A model generated the notes under the pieces. That model was not told the origin of the DNA. It made no database searches and was given only the letters and a program-made list of their open reading frames with translations. The translations under genes and the position numbers were made by a program. 64,000 nucleotides of DNA from Nonomuraea solani (GTDB lineage: Bacteria > Actinomycetota > Actinomycetes > Streptosporangiales > Streptosporangiaceae): NCBI RefSeq assembly GCF_900108335.1, contig NZ_FNVT01000020.1, positions 62,001 through 126,000 on the forward strand. The letters are read 5' to 3'. Positions 7,839-15,806 of the stretch are shown piece after piece (the first letter of the stretch is position 1; each line of letters begins with the position of its first letter).

Positions 7839-8477
7839 ATGACCGAAGGACTCCGGGAGCGCAAGAAGCGCCAGACCCGGGAACGCATCTCCGAGGTGGC
7901 CATCGGCCTGTTCGTGGCGCGGGGCTTCGAGCAGGTCACGATCGCCGAGGTCGCCGCGGCCGCCGAGGTGTCGGTGAACACCGTCTACAACTACTTCCAG
8001 GCGAAGGAGGACCTCGTCCTGCCGCCCGAGGAGGCCTCGCCGCGGCGGCTGGCCGACATCGTCCGCGAGCGGGCCCCCGGCCGGTCGGCGGCGGAGGCGG
8101 TGCTGGCGCGGCTGCGCGAGGAGGTGCGCGGCCGCGAGCGCAGGGTGGGGCTGACCCCCGGGTTCGGGCGGTTCCTCGAAATGGTCCGGGCCGCTCCGAC
8201 GCTGACCGCCCGGCTGGAGGATCTCGGGCACCAGATGACCGAGGCGCTGGCCACCGAACTGGCCGAGGAGACCGGCGCGGCCCCGGGCGATCCGCTGCCG
8301 CGCGCGGTGGCCTGGCAGCTCGGCTCCCTGCATGCGCTCGTCCTGTCCGAGATCGGCCGGCGCGCGGCGGCGGGGGAGCGGCCGGAGGCGATCTCCGGGG
8401 CCGTGCTCGACCTGCTGGACACCGTGGAGAGCCTGCTGGGCGAGCGGGTGCTGGCCTATGCCGTACGAGAGGGATGA
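7839..8477 (+). CDS. TetR/AcrR-family transcriptional regulator
   Basis: 212 residues. The N-terminal helix-turn-helix is textbook (TRERISEVAIGLFVARGFEQ, then TIAEVAAAAEVSVNTVYNYF). The C-terminal helical ligand domain ends with LDLLDTVESLLGER. Ligand unknown. The start codon is only 18 bp from a TetR-type palindrome and has no ribosome site, suggesting leaderless transcription. A small DUF6204 protein starts 4 bases after the stop, so the two are translationally linked; the regulator may control that gene and itself. Confidence 0.93.
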   Translation: MTEGLRERKKRQTRERISEVAIGLFVARGFEQVTIAEVAAAAEVSVNTVYNYFQAKEDLVLPPEEASPRRLADIVRERAPGRSAAEAVLARLREEVRGRERRVGLTPGFGRFLEMVRAAPTLTARLEDLGHQMTEALATELAEETGAAPGDPLPRAVAWQLGSLHALVLSEIGRRAAAGERPEAISGAVLDLLDTVESLLGERVLAYAVREG

Positions 8478-8480
8478 CCG

Positions 8481-8780
8481 TTGTTCAGAGTGACGATCAG
8501 GGGCAAGTTCACGGGGCTCGACGACGCGGGCCGGGCCGTGGTGCTGGCGGCGGGGGGTGCGGCCTTCACCGAGGCGGGCACGTTCACGCACGATTCGAGC
8601 GTGTCGGCGTTCACGTTCCGCTGCCAGGTGGCCGCCGGGCCGCAGGACGGGGAGGACGAGGCGGCGCTGGGGGCGATGGGGGCGCTGGAGGAGTACGCGT
8701 TGCCGTACGAGATTTTGAAGATCGGTGTGACGGACATGCGTGAGATCAGGATCCGGAGGAAATTCCCGAAATCCGAGTGA
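8481..8780 (+). CDS. DUF6204-type small protein
   Basis: 99 residues beginning at a TTG codon that follows GAGAGGG inside the end of the TetR gene. The opening MFRVTIRGKFTGLDDAGRA and the central AFTFRCQVAAGPQDGEDEA match what I recall of the DUF6204 family, small single-domain proteins common next to TetR genes in actinomycetes. Function unknown. It is expected to be co-transcribed with the upstream regulator and ends just ahead of a hairpin terminator. Confidence 0.8.
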   Translation: MFRVTIRGKFTGLDDAGRAVVLAAGGAAFTEAGTFTHDSSVSAFTFRCQVAAGPQDGEDEAALGAMGALEEYALPYEILKIGVTDMREIRIRRKFPKSE

Positions 8781-8806
8781 AACGGCTGGGCAGGTCCGGA
8801 CAGGTA

Positions 8807-8845
8807 AGAGGTAGCGGCCCGCCGGAAGCCGCTGAGAACACCTCT
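8807..8845 (+). terminator. Nested hairpin terminator after the TetR/DUF6204 pair
   Basis: AGAGGT-AGCGGC (8807-8818) pairs with GCCGCT (8828-8833) and, beyond a 6-nt bulge, ACCTCT (8840-8845). It is placed 27 bases after the DUF6204 stop codon. Confidence 0.55.
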
Positions 8846-8912
8846 GTCACCGCCATGCGGCCTCTTTCGCCTGCGCGGACCTTTCCCCTGCCCGCCATCG
8901 ATCGGATGTCGC

Positions 8913-9460
8913 GTGCTCGTCGACTCCCGGGTGGCGCTGCCGTCGCAGCGCCGCCGCACCGCTCTCGCGGACCACCGTGTCTTCGCCGTGCTGCTCGCCC
9001 TCGCCGCCACGCTGCGGCTGGTGACGATGCTCGGCTATCGGCCGATCACGCTCTACTGGTACGACTTCTTCACCTGCCTCGACACCGCCGTGCACCCGGC
9101 GCCGTCGGCGACCTTCCACCCGATCGGCTATCCGCTGCTGCTGCGGGCGCTGCTGCCGTTCCACAGCGTGGAACGGGTCGCGGCCGTCCAGCACGTCATG
9201 GGCCTGGGCGTCGCGGTGATGCTGTACGCGGTGCTGCGCCCGCAGGTCGCTGCCCGGCTGGGCGGCCGCGGCGGCGACCGCGCCCCAACTGCTCGACGCG
9301 TCGTTCCTGCGGCTGAAACACGCCGTGCTGTCCGACACGCAGTTCATCTTCCTGGTCGTGGCCGGCCTGACCGTGCTGCTGTGGTCGCCCAAGGTGTCGG
9401 TGCGCGCGGCCACACTGGCGGGCCTGCTGTGCTGCCGGTGATCCCCGTCGCCTGCCTGGC
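8913..9460 (+). pseudogene. Broken polytopic glycosyltransferase-like membrane protein
   Basis: Remnant of a polyprenol-dependent glycosyltransferase-like membrane protein. In one frame it reads a membrane helix (VFAVLLALAATLRLVTMLG), LYWYDFFTCLDTAVHPAPS and FHPIGYPLLLRALLPFHSVE. Near 9235-9241 the frame changes: the next frame continues APQLLDASFLRLKHAVLSD and FIFLVVAGLTVLLWSPK until a stop near 9440, where a deletion joins it to a short downstream piece (LPVIPVACLAAALAVPRYG). Intact relatives are several hundred residues long, so most of the C-terminal half is gone. At least one frameshift plus one internal deletion make function very unlikely. Confidence 0.7.
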
Positions 9461-9485
9461 CGCCGCTCTGGCCGTTCCCAGATAT

Positions 9486-9498
9486 GGGATAGAATCCC
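9486..9498. promoter_or_regulatory. Operator/-10 overlap ahead of the XRE-cupin gene
   Basis: GGGAT-AGA-ATCCC is a perfect inverted repeat whose centre overlaps a TAGAAT -10-like element (9490-9495). The GTG start codon is 5 bases further on, so the transcript would be leaderless and the regulator probably autorepresses. Confidence 0.55.
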
Positions 9499-9502
9499 GC
9501 AT

Positions 9503-10069
9503 GTGAGACAGAGTGAGGACGTGGACGCCCGGCTCGCCGACCGCCTGGCCGAGCTGCGGGTCGAACGCGGCTGGTCGCTGGGGGAGCTGGCGATGCGGTC
9601 GGGCATCAGCCGCTCCACGCTGTCGCGGCTGGAGCGCGGCGAGATCAGCCCGACGGCGGCGCTGCTGGGCAAGCTGTGCGCGGTCCACGGGCGCCCGATG
9701 TCGCGGCTGCTGGCCGAGGTGGAGTCGGAGCCGCCGCAGGTCGTGACCGCCGCGGCGCAGGCGGTGTGGCGAGACGACACGTCCGGGTTCGTCCGCCGCT
9801 CGGTGTCGCCGCCCCACCCCGGGCTGCGCGGCGAGGTCGTCGAGGGCACGCTGCTGGCGGGGGCCGACATCGCCTACGATACGCCTCCCGTACCAGGGCT
9901 CGAACAGCACATCTGGGTGCTTGAAGGAGCGGTGGAGATCACCGCCAACGGCCACGCGCACGCCCTGGAGGCCGGCGACTGCCTGCGGTTCCGGCTGTGG
10001 GGGTCCTCACGTTTCCGCAACCCCGGCCCCGACCCCGTCCGGTACGCGATCCTGATCGTTCTCCCCTAG
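9503..10069 (+). CDS. XRE-family regulator with C-terminal cupin domain
   Basis: 188 residues. An XRE helix-turn-helix lies at about residues 9-65 (LAELRVERGWSLGELAMRSG, STLSRLERGEISPTAALLGK). A cupin beta-barrel follows at about 115-186 (EQHIWVLEGAVEITANGHAH, ALEAGDCLRFRLWGSSRFRN). This architecture is common for regulators that sense a small ligand through the cupin. GTG at 9503 is the first in-frame start after a palindrome with an embedded -10 element. A GNAT acetyltransferase follows after 9 bases and is probably co-transcribed. Confidence 0.92.
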   Translation: MRQSEDVDARLADRLAELRVERGWSLGELAMRSGISRSTLSRLERGEISPTAALLGKLCAVHGRPMSRLLAEVESEPPQVVTAAAQAVWRDDTSGFVRRSVSPPHPGLRGEVVEGTLLAGADIAYDTPPVPGLEQHIWVLEGAVEITANGHAHALEAGDCLRFRLWGSSRFRNPGPDPVRYAILIVLP

Positions 10070-10078
10070 GAAGGCCGC

Positions 10079-10600
10079 ATGCGCACCATCGAGAGACTGT
10101 CGGCCGAGGAGTTCGAGGCCGGGATCAAAGAGCTGGCCGACCTGCTGGTCGACGCCGTGGACGACGGCGCTTCCGTGGGGTTCGTGACACCGTTCGGCCA
10201 TGAGGAGGCGGCCGCGTGGTGGCGGGCGCAATATCCGGCCGTGGCCGCCGGCACCCTCGCCGTCTGGGCCTGCCGCGAGGACGGCGCGATGACCGGCACT
10301 ATCAGCCTGGCGCTGGCGGCCAAGCCCAACGCCCGCCACCGGGCCGAGATCGTCAAGCTCATGGTGCACCGCACCGCCCGGGGCCGCGGCCTGTCACGCG
10401 CCCTGCTGGCCACGGCGGAGCGGGCCGCGCCGGCGGAGGGCGCCGGCCTGCTGCTCCTGGACACCGAGACCGGCAGCACGGCCGAGCACGTCTACCTCAC
10501 CGGCGGCTGGACCCGCTACGGCATCGTGCCGGACTACGCGAGCTCCCCGGGCGGCACGCTGCAGGACTGCAGCTTCTTCTACAAACGGCTCGCCGGATAG
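10079..10600 (+). CDS. GNAT-family N-acetyltransferase
   Basis: 173 residues with a single GNAT fold. The acetyl-CoA pyrophosphate loop is VHRTARGRGLSRALLATAER (about residues 97-116), matching Q/RxxGxG/A. Preceding strands include GTLAVWACREDGAMTGTISLAL, and the last strand carries VYLTGGWTRYGIVPDYA. The acceptor is unknown. ATG at 10079 has AGGAAGG 5 bases upstream and lies 9 bases after the XRE-cupin gene, forming a two-gene operon that would be controlled by that regulator. Confidence 0.92.
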   Translation: MRTIERLSAEEFEAGIKELADLLVDAVDDGASVGFVTPFGHEEAAAWWRAQYPAVAAGTLAVWACREDGAMTGTISLALAAKPNARHRAEIVKLMVHRTARGRGLSRALLATAERAAPAEGAGLLLLDTETGSTAEHVYLTGGWTRYGIVPDYASSPGGTLQDCSFFYKRLAG

Positions 10601-10905
10601 ACCGGAAGTCGATGCCGGCGGCGCGACCATGCCGCTGGATCGCCGCCGGCCCGAGCATCGGCTTGTGCGCGTGGACACCGCAGAAATGCGCCGGGGTGCG
10701 CAATGAACCGGCGAGGTCGGAGCCGTTCGGCGTGCGGGACGCGCGGTGGTTCTTCGGGCGTGAGAGGGCGCTCGCCGGCCCGCGATGGTGATCGGCCCGT
10801 TGGGGATCGGCACGTCGTCAATGCTGCGGCCGCGGAAGCCGGCGGGCGGCCAGGTGCCAAGCCGGGGTCAGATGGGGGTGGCGGTCGCGTTCGTTCGGTG
10901 CGCGG
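10601..10905. other. Intergenic stretch with a possible nSTAND ATPase fragment
   Basis: No intact gene. From 10696 one plus-strand frame reads EPFGVRDARWFFGRERAL before stopping near 10790. That resembles the segment just before the P-loop of nSTAND/WD40-type ATPases, which usually contains a WFFGRE motif. No P-loop follows. The rest shows nothing recognisable. Confidence 0.35.
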
Positions 10906-11856
10906 CTACAGCGTCTGGGTGAGGTCGTCCAGGTCGGCCAGGCGCTGGGCCGGGGTCAGGCGGGCGGCGGTGGCGACGAGGATCAGTTCGGTGATGGCGA
11001 TCTCGTGCGCGAGCGGTGCCATCGGTCCCGCGGCCGGCAGTCTGATGAGGACTGTCGCCTGGTCGGCCAGTGGCGACGCCCAGGCGTCGGTGACCAGCAC
11101 CAGCCGTGCCCGGCGGGCGCGCGCGGCCTGGACGAAGGCGGCCGTGCCAGGGGAGTAGCGGCGGAAGTCGTAGGCCACGACCACGTCGGAGGGGCCGAGG
11201 TCGAGGACGGTTCGTGCGCGGGCGTGCGCCGAGTCGGGCACGCGGTGCGCGCCCGGCCGCAGGCTGGCGAGCTGGCGGACGAGGTATTCGGCGGCCAGCT
11301 CGCTGAGTGGCCCGCCGAGCGCCCAGACGGTCCGGGCCGGGGCCAGCAACGCGGCCGCCGAGTGGTAGTGCTCTTCGGTCACGGCGTCCAGGTTCCCGTT
11401 GAACCCGGCCCGCAGCTCGTCGACGGCCTGCCGCACCTTGGCGGAGGCGACCGGTGGCGTCTTGGGGGCGTCCGCGCGAGAGCCACGGGACTTTCCGTCA
11501 CTCCGGGAGTCGGCGTCTCCGCGGTGGTCCGGCGAATCGTGGGAGGCGTCGTTCTCCTGGGCGTCGGAGGAAGTGCGGGGGTCGAGGGTGGCCGTGACGT
11601 GTTCGAGGAGGCGTGAGCGGTCGCGGGCCCCGTCGCGTACGGCGTTCTGGAAGCCTGCGAAACCGCCGAACTTGAGTCGTTCGAACAGGCGTGAGGCCGT
11701 CGGCGGGCTGACGCCGGCCCGTTCGGCCAGCGCTCGTAGCGAGCCCAGGGCCGCGAACGGCCAGTCGTCGAGCAGGACCCGGATGACCGCCTGCTCCCCG
11801 GCCGGCAGTTCGTGGTAGGCGGCGCTGAGCCGCTGGGCGATCGGGTCCTGGTCCAT
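10906..11856 (-). CDS. MurR/RpiR-family regulator with SIS domain
   Basis: 316 residues. An N-terminal RpiR helix-turn-helix covers about 1-75 (LAERAGVSPPTASRLFERLKFGGFAGF), and a C-terminal sugar-isomerase (SIS) domain covers about 150-300 (RTVWALGGPLSELAAEYLVR, SDVVVAYDFRRYSPGTA). Between them is a roughly 45-residue low-complexity Asp/Ser/Arg-rich linker, longer than usual. SIS domains normally bind phosphosugars. The start at 11856 (MDQDPIAQRLS) is preferred over the longer in-frame start, which would overlap the operator. Divergent from a threonine synthase with two identical 11-bp boxes between, so it is probably the regulator of that gene. Confidence 0.9.
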   Translation of the reverse strand: MDQDPIAQRLSAAYHELPAGEQAVIRVLLDDWPFAALGSLRALAERAGVSPPTASRLFERLKFGGFAGFQNAVRDGARDRSRLLEHVTATLDPRTSSDAQENDASHDSPDHRGDADSRSDGKSRGSRADAPKTPPVASAKVRQAVDELRAGFNGNLDAVTEEHYHSAAALLAPARTVWALGGPLSELAAEYLVRQLASLRPGAHRVPDSAHARARTVLDLGPSDVVVAYDFRRYSPGTAAFVQAARARRARLVLVTDAWASPLADQATVLIRLPAAGPMAPLAHEIAITELILVATAARLTPAQRLADLDDLTQTL

Positions 11857-11860
11857 GATG

Positions 11861-11911
11861 ACAAATGTTACATCACCAACGATTTGCTGAAATATACGAA
11901 ACAAGTGTTAC
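11861..11911. promoter_or_regulatory. Paired direct-repeat operator between rpiR-type and thrC-type genes
   Basis: ACAAATGTTAC (11861-11871) and ACAAGTGTTAC (11901-11911) are direct repeats exactly 40 bp apart, about four helical turns. They sit next to the start codon of each divergent gene. The intervening DNA is AT-rich (TTGCTGAAATATACGAAAC), the likely promoter zone. Confidence 0.6.
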
Positions 11912-11921
11912 GGTGCGGAAC

Positions 11922-12986
11922 ATGACTACCTGGCATGGTTTGATCGACAGCGACTACCGGCGCTGGCTGCCGGTCACCGCCGCGACCCCCTCCATCTCAC
12001 TCAACGAGGGCAACACCCCGCTGCTGCGCTCCGACCACCTGTCCACCCTCACCGGCTGCGAGGTCTGGTTGAAGGTGGAGGGGGCCAACCCGACCGGATC
12101 GTTCAAGGACCGCGGCATGACGGTGGCGATCAGCCGCGCCGCCGAAGCCGGGGCGGAGGCCGTCATCTGTGCCTCCACCGGCAACACCAGCGCCTCGGCC
12201 GCCGCCTACGCCGCCCGCGCCGGGCTGACCGCCGCCGTGCTGGTGCCCAAGGGCGGCGTCGCGCTGGGCAAGCTGAGCCAGGCCGTACGGTACGGCGCCG
12301 AGATCATCGAGATCGGCGGCTCGTTCGACGACTGCCTGCGAGTGGCCCGCGAACTGGCCGCCCACCACCCGATCGCCCTGGTCAACTCGGTCGGCAACGA
12401 ACTGCGCCTGGCCGGGCAGCGTACGGTCGCCTACGAGATCGTGGACGCCCTCGGCGACGCGCCCGACGTGCACTGCCTGCCGGTGGGCAACGGCGGCAAC
12501 ATCACCGCCACCTGGGGCGGCTACCGCAACTACCGGGAGGCGGGCCTGGCCGGCCGGCTGCCGCGACTGTGGGGGTTCCAGGCGGCCGGGTCGGCGCCGT
12601 TCGTCCTGGGCGGGCCCGTGGCGCAGCCGGACACGGCGGCCACCGCGATCAAGATCGGCAGCCCGGCCACCTGGGACGGCGCCCTGGCCGCCCGGGACGA
12701 GTCCGGCGGGCTGATCGACGCGGTGACCGACGAGCAGATCTTCGCGGCGTACCGGATGCTGGCCCGCCGCGACGGCGTCTTCGCCGAGCCCGCGTCGGCG
12801 GCCGGGGTCGCCGGGCTGCTCGACCGGCACGCGCGCGGCGCACTGGAGCCCGGTCTGCGCATCGTGATCACCCTCAGTGGCAACGGCCTGAAGGACCTCG
12901 ACGCCTCCCTGCGCGACGGCTACACCGCCACCGAGACGTCCGCCGCGACCGCCGACGTGGCCCGCGCCCTGCGCCTGGCCGCCTGA
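11922..12986 (+). CDS. thrC: Threonine synthase
   Basis: 354-residue PLP enzyme expected to convert O-phosphohomoserine to threonine. The PLP lysine lies in NPTGSFKDRGM (about residues 63-73), the phosphate-binding cup in ASTGNTSASAAAYAARAG, and the second phosphate loop in LPVGNGGNITATW. The length matches the short actinobacterial class. ATG at 11922 begins MTTWHGLIDSDYRRWLP, the usual threonine synthase opening. It is divergent from an RpiR/SIS regulator rather than beside homoserine genes, so it may be a second copy with its own control or act on a related phospho-amino-alcohol substrate. Confidence 0.9.
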   Translation: MTTWHGLIDSDYRRWLPVTAATPSISLNEGNTPLLRSDHLSTLTGCEVWLKVEGANPTGSFKDRGMTVAISRAAEAGAEAVICASTGNTSASAAAYAARAGLTAAVLVPKGGVALGKLSQAVRYGAEIIEIGGSFDDCLRVARELAAHHPIALVNSVGNELRLAGQRTVAYEIVDALGDAPDVHCLPVGNGGNITATWGGYRNYREAGLAGRLPRLWGFQAAGSAPFVLGGPVAQPDTAATAIKIGSPATWDGALAARDESGGLIDAVTDEQIFAAYRMLARRDGVFAEPASAAGVAGLLDRHARGALEPGLRIVITLSGNGLKDLDASLRDGYTATETSAATADVARALRLAA

Positions 12987-13140
12987 AACTACCAAGAGTA
13001 GCGCTCTAGATACGTTACGTCACTCTTCTCACGGGCACGAATTTCGCGACAAAGCCGACGAGGCGGCCGATAGGGCGATTCGCCCATCGGTGTCCTGCGC
13101 CTGTCCGGCGATCCCCCTTTTCGCGAGAGGAAACACCTCC

Positions 13141-13746
13141 GTGCCCGCGACCGCACTGCGTCGCGCGGGCGCCGCCGCGCTCCTGTTCACCGCCGCGGCG
13201 TCCGCCCCCGCGTACGCATCCGACCCCGCCCCCTGTGACCACCACCTCCAGTCCGGCCACACCTACCACGCCCACCAGCACACCTTCGTCACCGACAGCG
13301 CCGGCCGCCCCAGCGACGCCCTGGCCAAGACCCTCACCGCCAAGGCCGCCGAGCGCGGCGAGTGCGAGAAGACCGTCGGCAACTGGGGCGGAGAGGGCGA
13401 CTGGCAAGGCGGCCACCTCATCGCCGCCTCCTTCGACGGCGTCAGCATGCGCTACAACCTCGTCCCCATGCGGGGCCGCCAGATCAACCAGGGCCTGATG
13501 AAACGCGTCGAGAACGGCGCCCGCGCCTGCCTCGAAGGCGAGGGCACCGTGTCCGACTACCGCGTACGCCCACACTACCCCGACGGCAAGACGATCACCC
13601 CCGACCAGGTCACCATCACGATGTCCCCGAAGAAGGGCCGGATCTCGTTCACCCTGCCCAACCGCACCTTGTCCGCCAAGGAGCTGCGATCCTGGCAGGA
13701 CCGGATTACCAAGACGTTCGAAGAGACCGGATGCGGCAAGAAGTAG
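13141..13746 (+). CDS. Secreted DNA/RNA non-specific endonuclease
   Basis: 201-residue exported protein. The signal peptide covers residues 1-26 (AGAAALLFTAAASAPAYAS). The core GNWGGEGDWQGGHLIAASF followed by MRYNLVPMRGRQINQG matches the beta-beta-alpha-metal nuclease family, where the usual DRGH catalytic motif is replaced by a QGGHL version and the downstream Asn is a metal ligand. Two or three Cys could form a disulfide in the mature enzyme. GTG at 13141 is chosen for GAGAGGAAA upstream and for the signal peptide. No immunity gene is needed for an exported nuclease and none is seen. Likely role is scavenging extracellular nucleic acid. Confidence 0.83.
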   Translation: MPATALRRAGAAALLFTAAASAPAYASDPAPCDHHLQSGHTYHAHQHTFVTDSAGRPSDALAKTLTAKAAERGECEKTVGNWGGEGDWQGGHLIAASFDGVSMRYNLVPMRGRQINQGLMKRVENGARACLEGEGTVSDYRVRPHYPDGKTITPDQVTITMSPKKGRISFTLPNRTLSAKELRSWQDRITKTFEETGCGKK

Positions 13747-13840
13747 CAGAAGCGGTATCGGTCGCTCGCAGATGATCGGCAGGAAAGTTGTGGGATACCT
13801 CCATGCCTGAGTACACCCGTTCTGGTGTGGGATCGACCCC

Positions 13841-14449
13841 ATGAAGGATGAAGGGAAACGGCGCAGGTTCCCCACGGGCGACCTGGCGCGGGTGGCCGTG
13901 TTCGCCGCACTGATCGCGGTGCTCGGCCTCGTCCCCGGGCTGAGCGTCTTCGGCAGCGCGGTTCCGATCACGCTGCAGACGTTCGGCGTGATGCTGGCGG
14001 GCGCGATCCTCGGCAGATGGCGGGCCGCGCTGGCCGTCGTGGTGCTGCTCGTGCTGGTGGCCGCGGGCCTGCCGCTGCTGGCGGGCGGACGGGGCGGGCT
14101 CGCCGTGTTCACCCTGCCGTCGGCCGGGTTCCTGATCGGCTGGATTCCGGGCGCGGCGGTGACCGGCTGGCTCGTCGAGCGCGCGGGGCGCAGCCCGAGC
14201 TTCACTCGGCTGCTGGTGGCCGCCCTCGTGGGCGGCATCGGCGTGGTCTATCTGTTCGGCATCCCGGTGTGGGCGATGATCGGGGGGCTGCCGCTGGGCA
14301 CCGCGGCGCTCAACTCCGCCGTCTTCCTGCCCGGCGACCTGATCAAGGCGGTGCTCACCGCGATCGTGGCCAGGGGCACGCAGCGGGCCTATCCCGACGC
14401 GGTGCCGGCCGTCCACCAGGAACGGCTGCGAACCGGCGGGGGGCGTTGA
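13841..14449 (+). CDS. bioY: Biotin transporter substrate-binding (S) component BioY
   Basis: 202-residue membrane protein with about six transmembrane segments. It matches BioY in the N-terminal AVFAALIAVLGLVPGLSVFG, the GSAVPITLQTFGVMLAGAILG stretch, the central PSAGFLIGWIPGA and the C-terminal LPLGTAALNSAVFLPGDLIKA. It binds biotin and works with the ATPase and transmembrane coupling proteins encoded by the last two genes of the same operon. It is first in a five-gene run with gaps of 7 bases or overlaps of 4. No clear ribosome site is seen before the ATG at 13841. Confidence 0.95.
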   Translation: MKDEGKRRRFPTGDLARVAVFAALIAVLGLVPGLSVFGSAVPITLQTFGVMLAGAILGRWRAALAVVVLLVLVAAGLPLLAGGRGGLAVFTLPSAGFLIGWIPGAAVTGWLVERAGRSPSFTRLLVAALVGGIGVVYLFGIPVWAMIGGLPLGTAALNSAVFLPGDLIKAVLTAIVARGTQRAYPDAVPAVHQERLRTGGGR

Positions 14450-14456
14450 TCCCTCG

Positions 14457-15806
14457 ATGCCCGTAGCGGAACACGTGATGCGGCACGCCGCCGAGCGCCC
14501 GGAGCGGCTCGCGGTGCGCGGCCCGGCCGGCGAGCTCACCTACGCGGAGCTGGCCGGCCGGATCCAGGGCGCCGCGCGGCACCTGCTCGGCCGGGGGGCC
14601 GGGCGCGGCGCGCTGGTCGCGATCGGCCTGGCCGACCCGGTCGAGCTGCTCATCGCCGCGTTAGCGGCCGATCTGGCGGGGGCGACGCCGCTGGTGGGCG
14701 AGCACATGTGGGACCGTACGCGGTGGGCGCAGGTCGTCCCGGAGCCGCCGGCCGTGCTGGTCGACCGGCCGCTGCCGTACGTGGCAGGCCCGGCGCTGTG
14801 GCACGAGGCCAAGCCGGACGACCTGGCGTGGGCGTGCTTCAGCTCCGGCAGCACCGGCCGCCCGCGTGCCGTGGTCCGCGCGCGGGACTCGTGGACGGGG
14901 TCGTTCCCGTACCTCGGCGAGCTGGCCGGAATCGGCCCCGGTGACGTCGTGCTGGTGCCGGGTTCGCTGGTCTCCTCGTTGTACTCCTTCGCGGCCGTGC
15001 ACACCCTGGCCACCGGCGCGACGGCCGTCGTGCCAGGACGCTGGCCCGGCGGGGATCTGGCCGCCCTCCTGTCCGAGGCCACCGTCGTGCACCTGGTGCC
15101 GCACCGGCTGCCCGACGTGCTGCGGTCGCCGGGCGCGCTGCGCACGGCCGTGGTCGGCGGCGCGGCCCTCGGCCCCGGCGCGCGGGCGGCCGCGGCGAAG
15201 GCGGGAGTACAGGTCGTGTCCTATTACGGGGCGACCGAGCTGTCGTTCGTGGCGGTGGACACCGACGGTGGCGGCCTGCGCCCTTTTCCCAACGTGGAGA
15301 TCGAGGTCAGGGGCGCGCCGCTGGGTGAGGTGTGGGTGCGCTCGCCGTGGCTGGCCGAGGGCTACCTGGGCGGGGCGGCCGGGCCGCTGCGCCGCGATGG
15401 TGACGGCTGGGTGAGCGTGGGGGACGTCGCGGAGCCGTACCGGATGGGACGAACGCTGCGGGTACGCGGGCGCGGCGGCGGCGCGATCCAGACCGGCGGC
15501 GCCACCGTCGTGCCCGAGGACGTCGAAGAGGTGCTCAGGAAGGTGCCCGGCGTGGCCGACGTCGTGGTGGTCGGATCGCCGCACCCGTCGCTGGGCGCCG
15601 TGGTCACCGCGATCGTCGAGGCCGAGGACGCCCCGCCGCGCGCGGCGCTGGAGGCCATGGCCAGGAGCGGGCTGGACGTGGCGCAGCGGCCGCGCCGCTG
15701 GTACACGACGCCGAGCCTGCCGCGCACGCCGACCGGCAAACCCGCGCGCGCCCTGATCGCGGCCCGCCTGGCCGGCGACGACCCCGACATCAGGCGGCTC
15801 GCATGA
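14457..15806 (+). CDS. Acyl-CoA ligase (AMP-binding enzyme) of the bioY operon
   Basis: 449-residue ANL-superfamily adenylating enzyme, shorter than the usual 500-550. Motifs in order are the P-loop CFSSGSTGRPRAV (about residue 125), SYYGATELSF (A5), GWVSVGDVAE (A7), RGGGAIQTGGATVVPEDVEE (A8 hinge region) and TPTGKPARALIA with the A10 lysine. All key residues for adenylation appear present. The acid is unknown; the position inside a biotin-uptake operon suggests activation of a biotin precursor such as pimelate or another dicarboxylate, but simple fatty-acid activation is equally open. The stop codon overlaps the thiolase start by 4 bases. Confidence 0.88.
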   Translation: MPVAEHVMRHAAERPERLAVRGPAGELTYAELAGRIQGAARHLLGRGAGRGALVAIGLADPVELLIAALAADLAGATPLVGEHMWDRTRWAQVVPEPPAVLVDRPLPYVAGPALWHEAKPDDLAWACFSSGSTGRPRAVVRARDSWTGSFPYLGELAGIGPGDVVLVPGSLVSSLYSFAAVHTLATGATAVVPGRWPGGDLAALLSEATVVHLVPHRLPDVLRSPGALRTAVVGGAALGPGARAAAAKAGVQVVSYYGATELSFVAVDTDGGGLRPFPNVEIEVRGAPLGEVWVRSPWLAEGYLGGAAGPLRRDGDGWVSVGDVAEPYRMGRTLRVRGRGGGAIQTGGATVVPEDVEEVLRKVPGVADVVVVGSPHPSLGAVVTAIVEAEDAPPRAALEAMARSGLDVAQRPRRWYTTPSLPRTPTGKPARALIAARLAGDDPDIRRLA

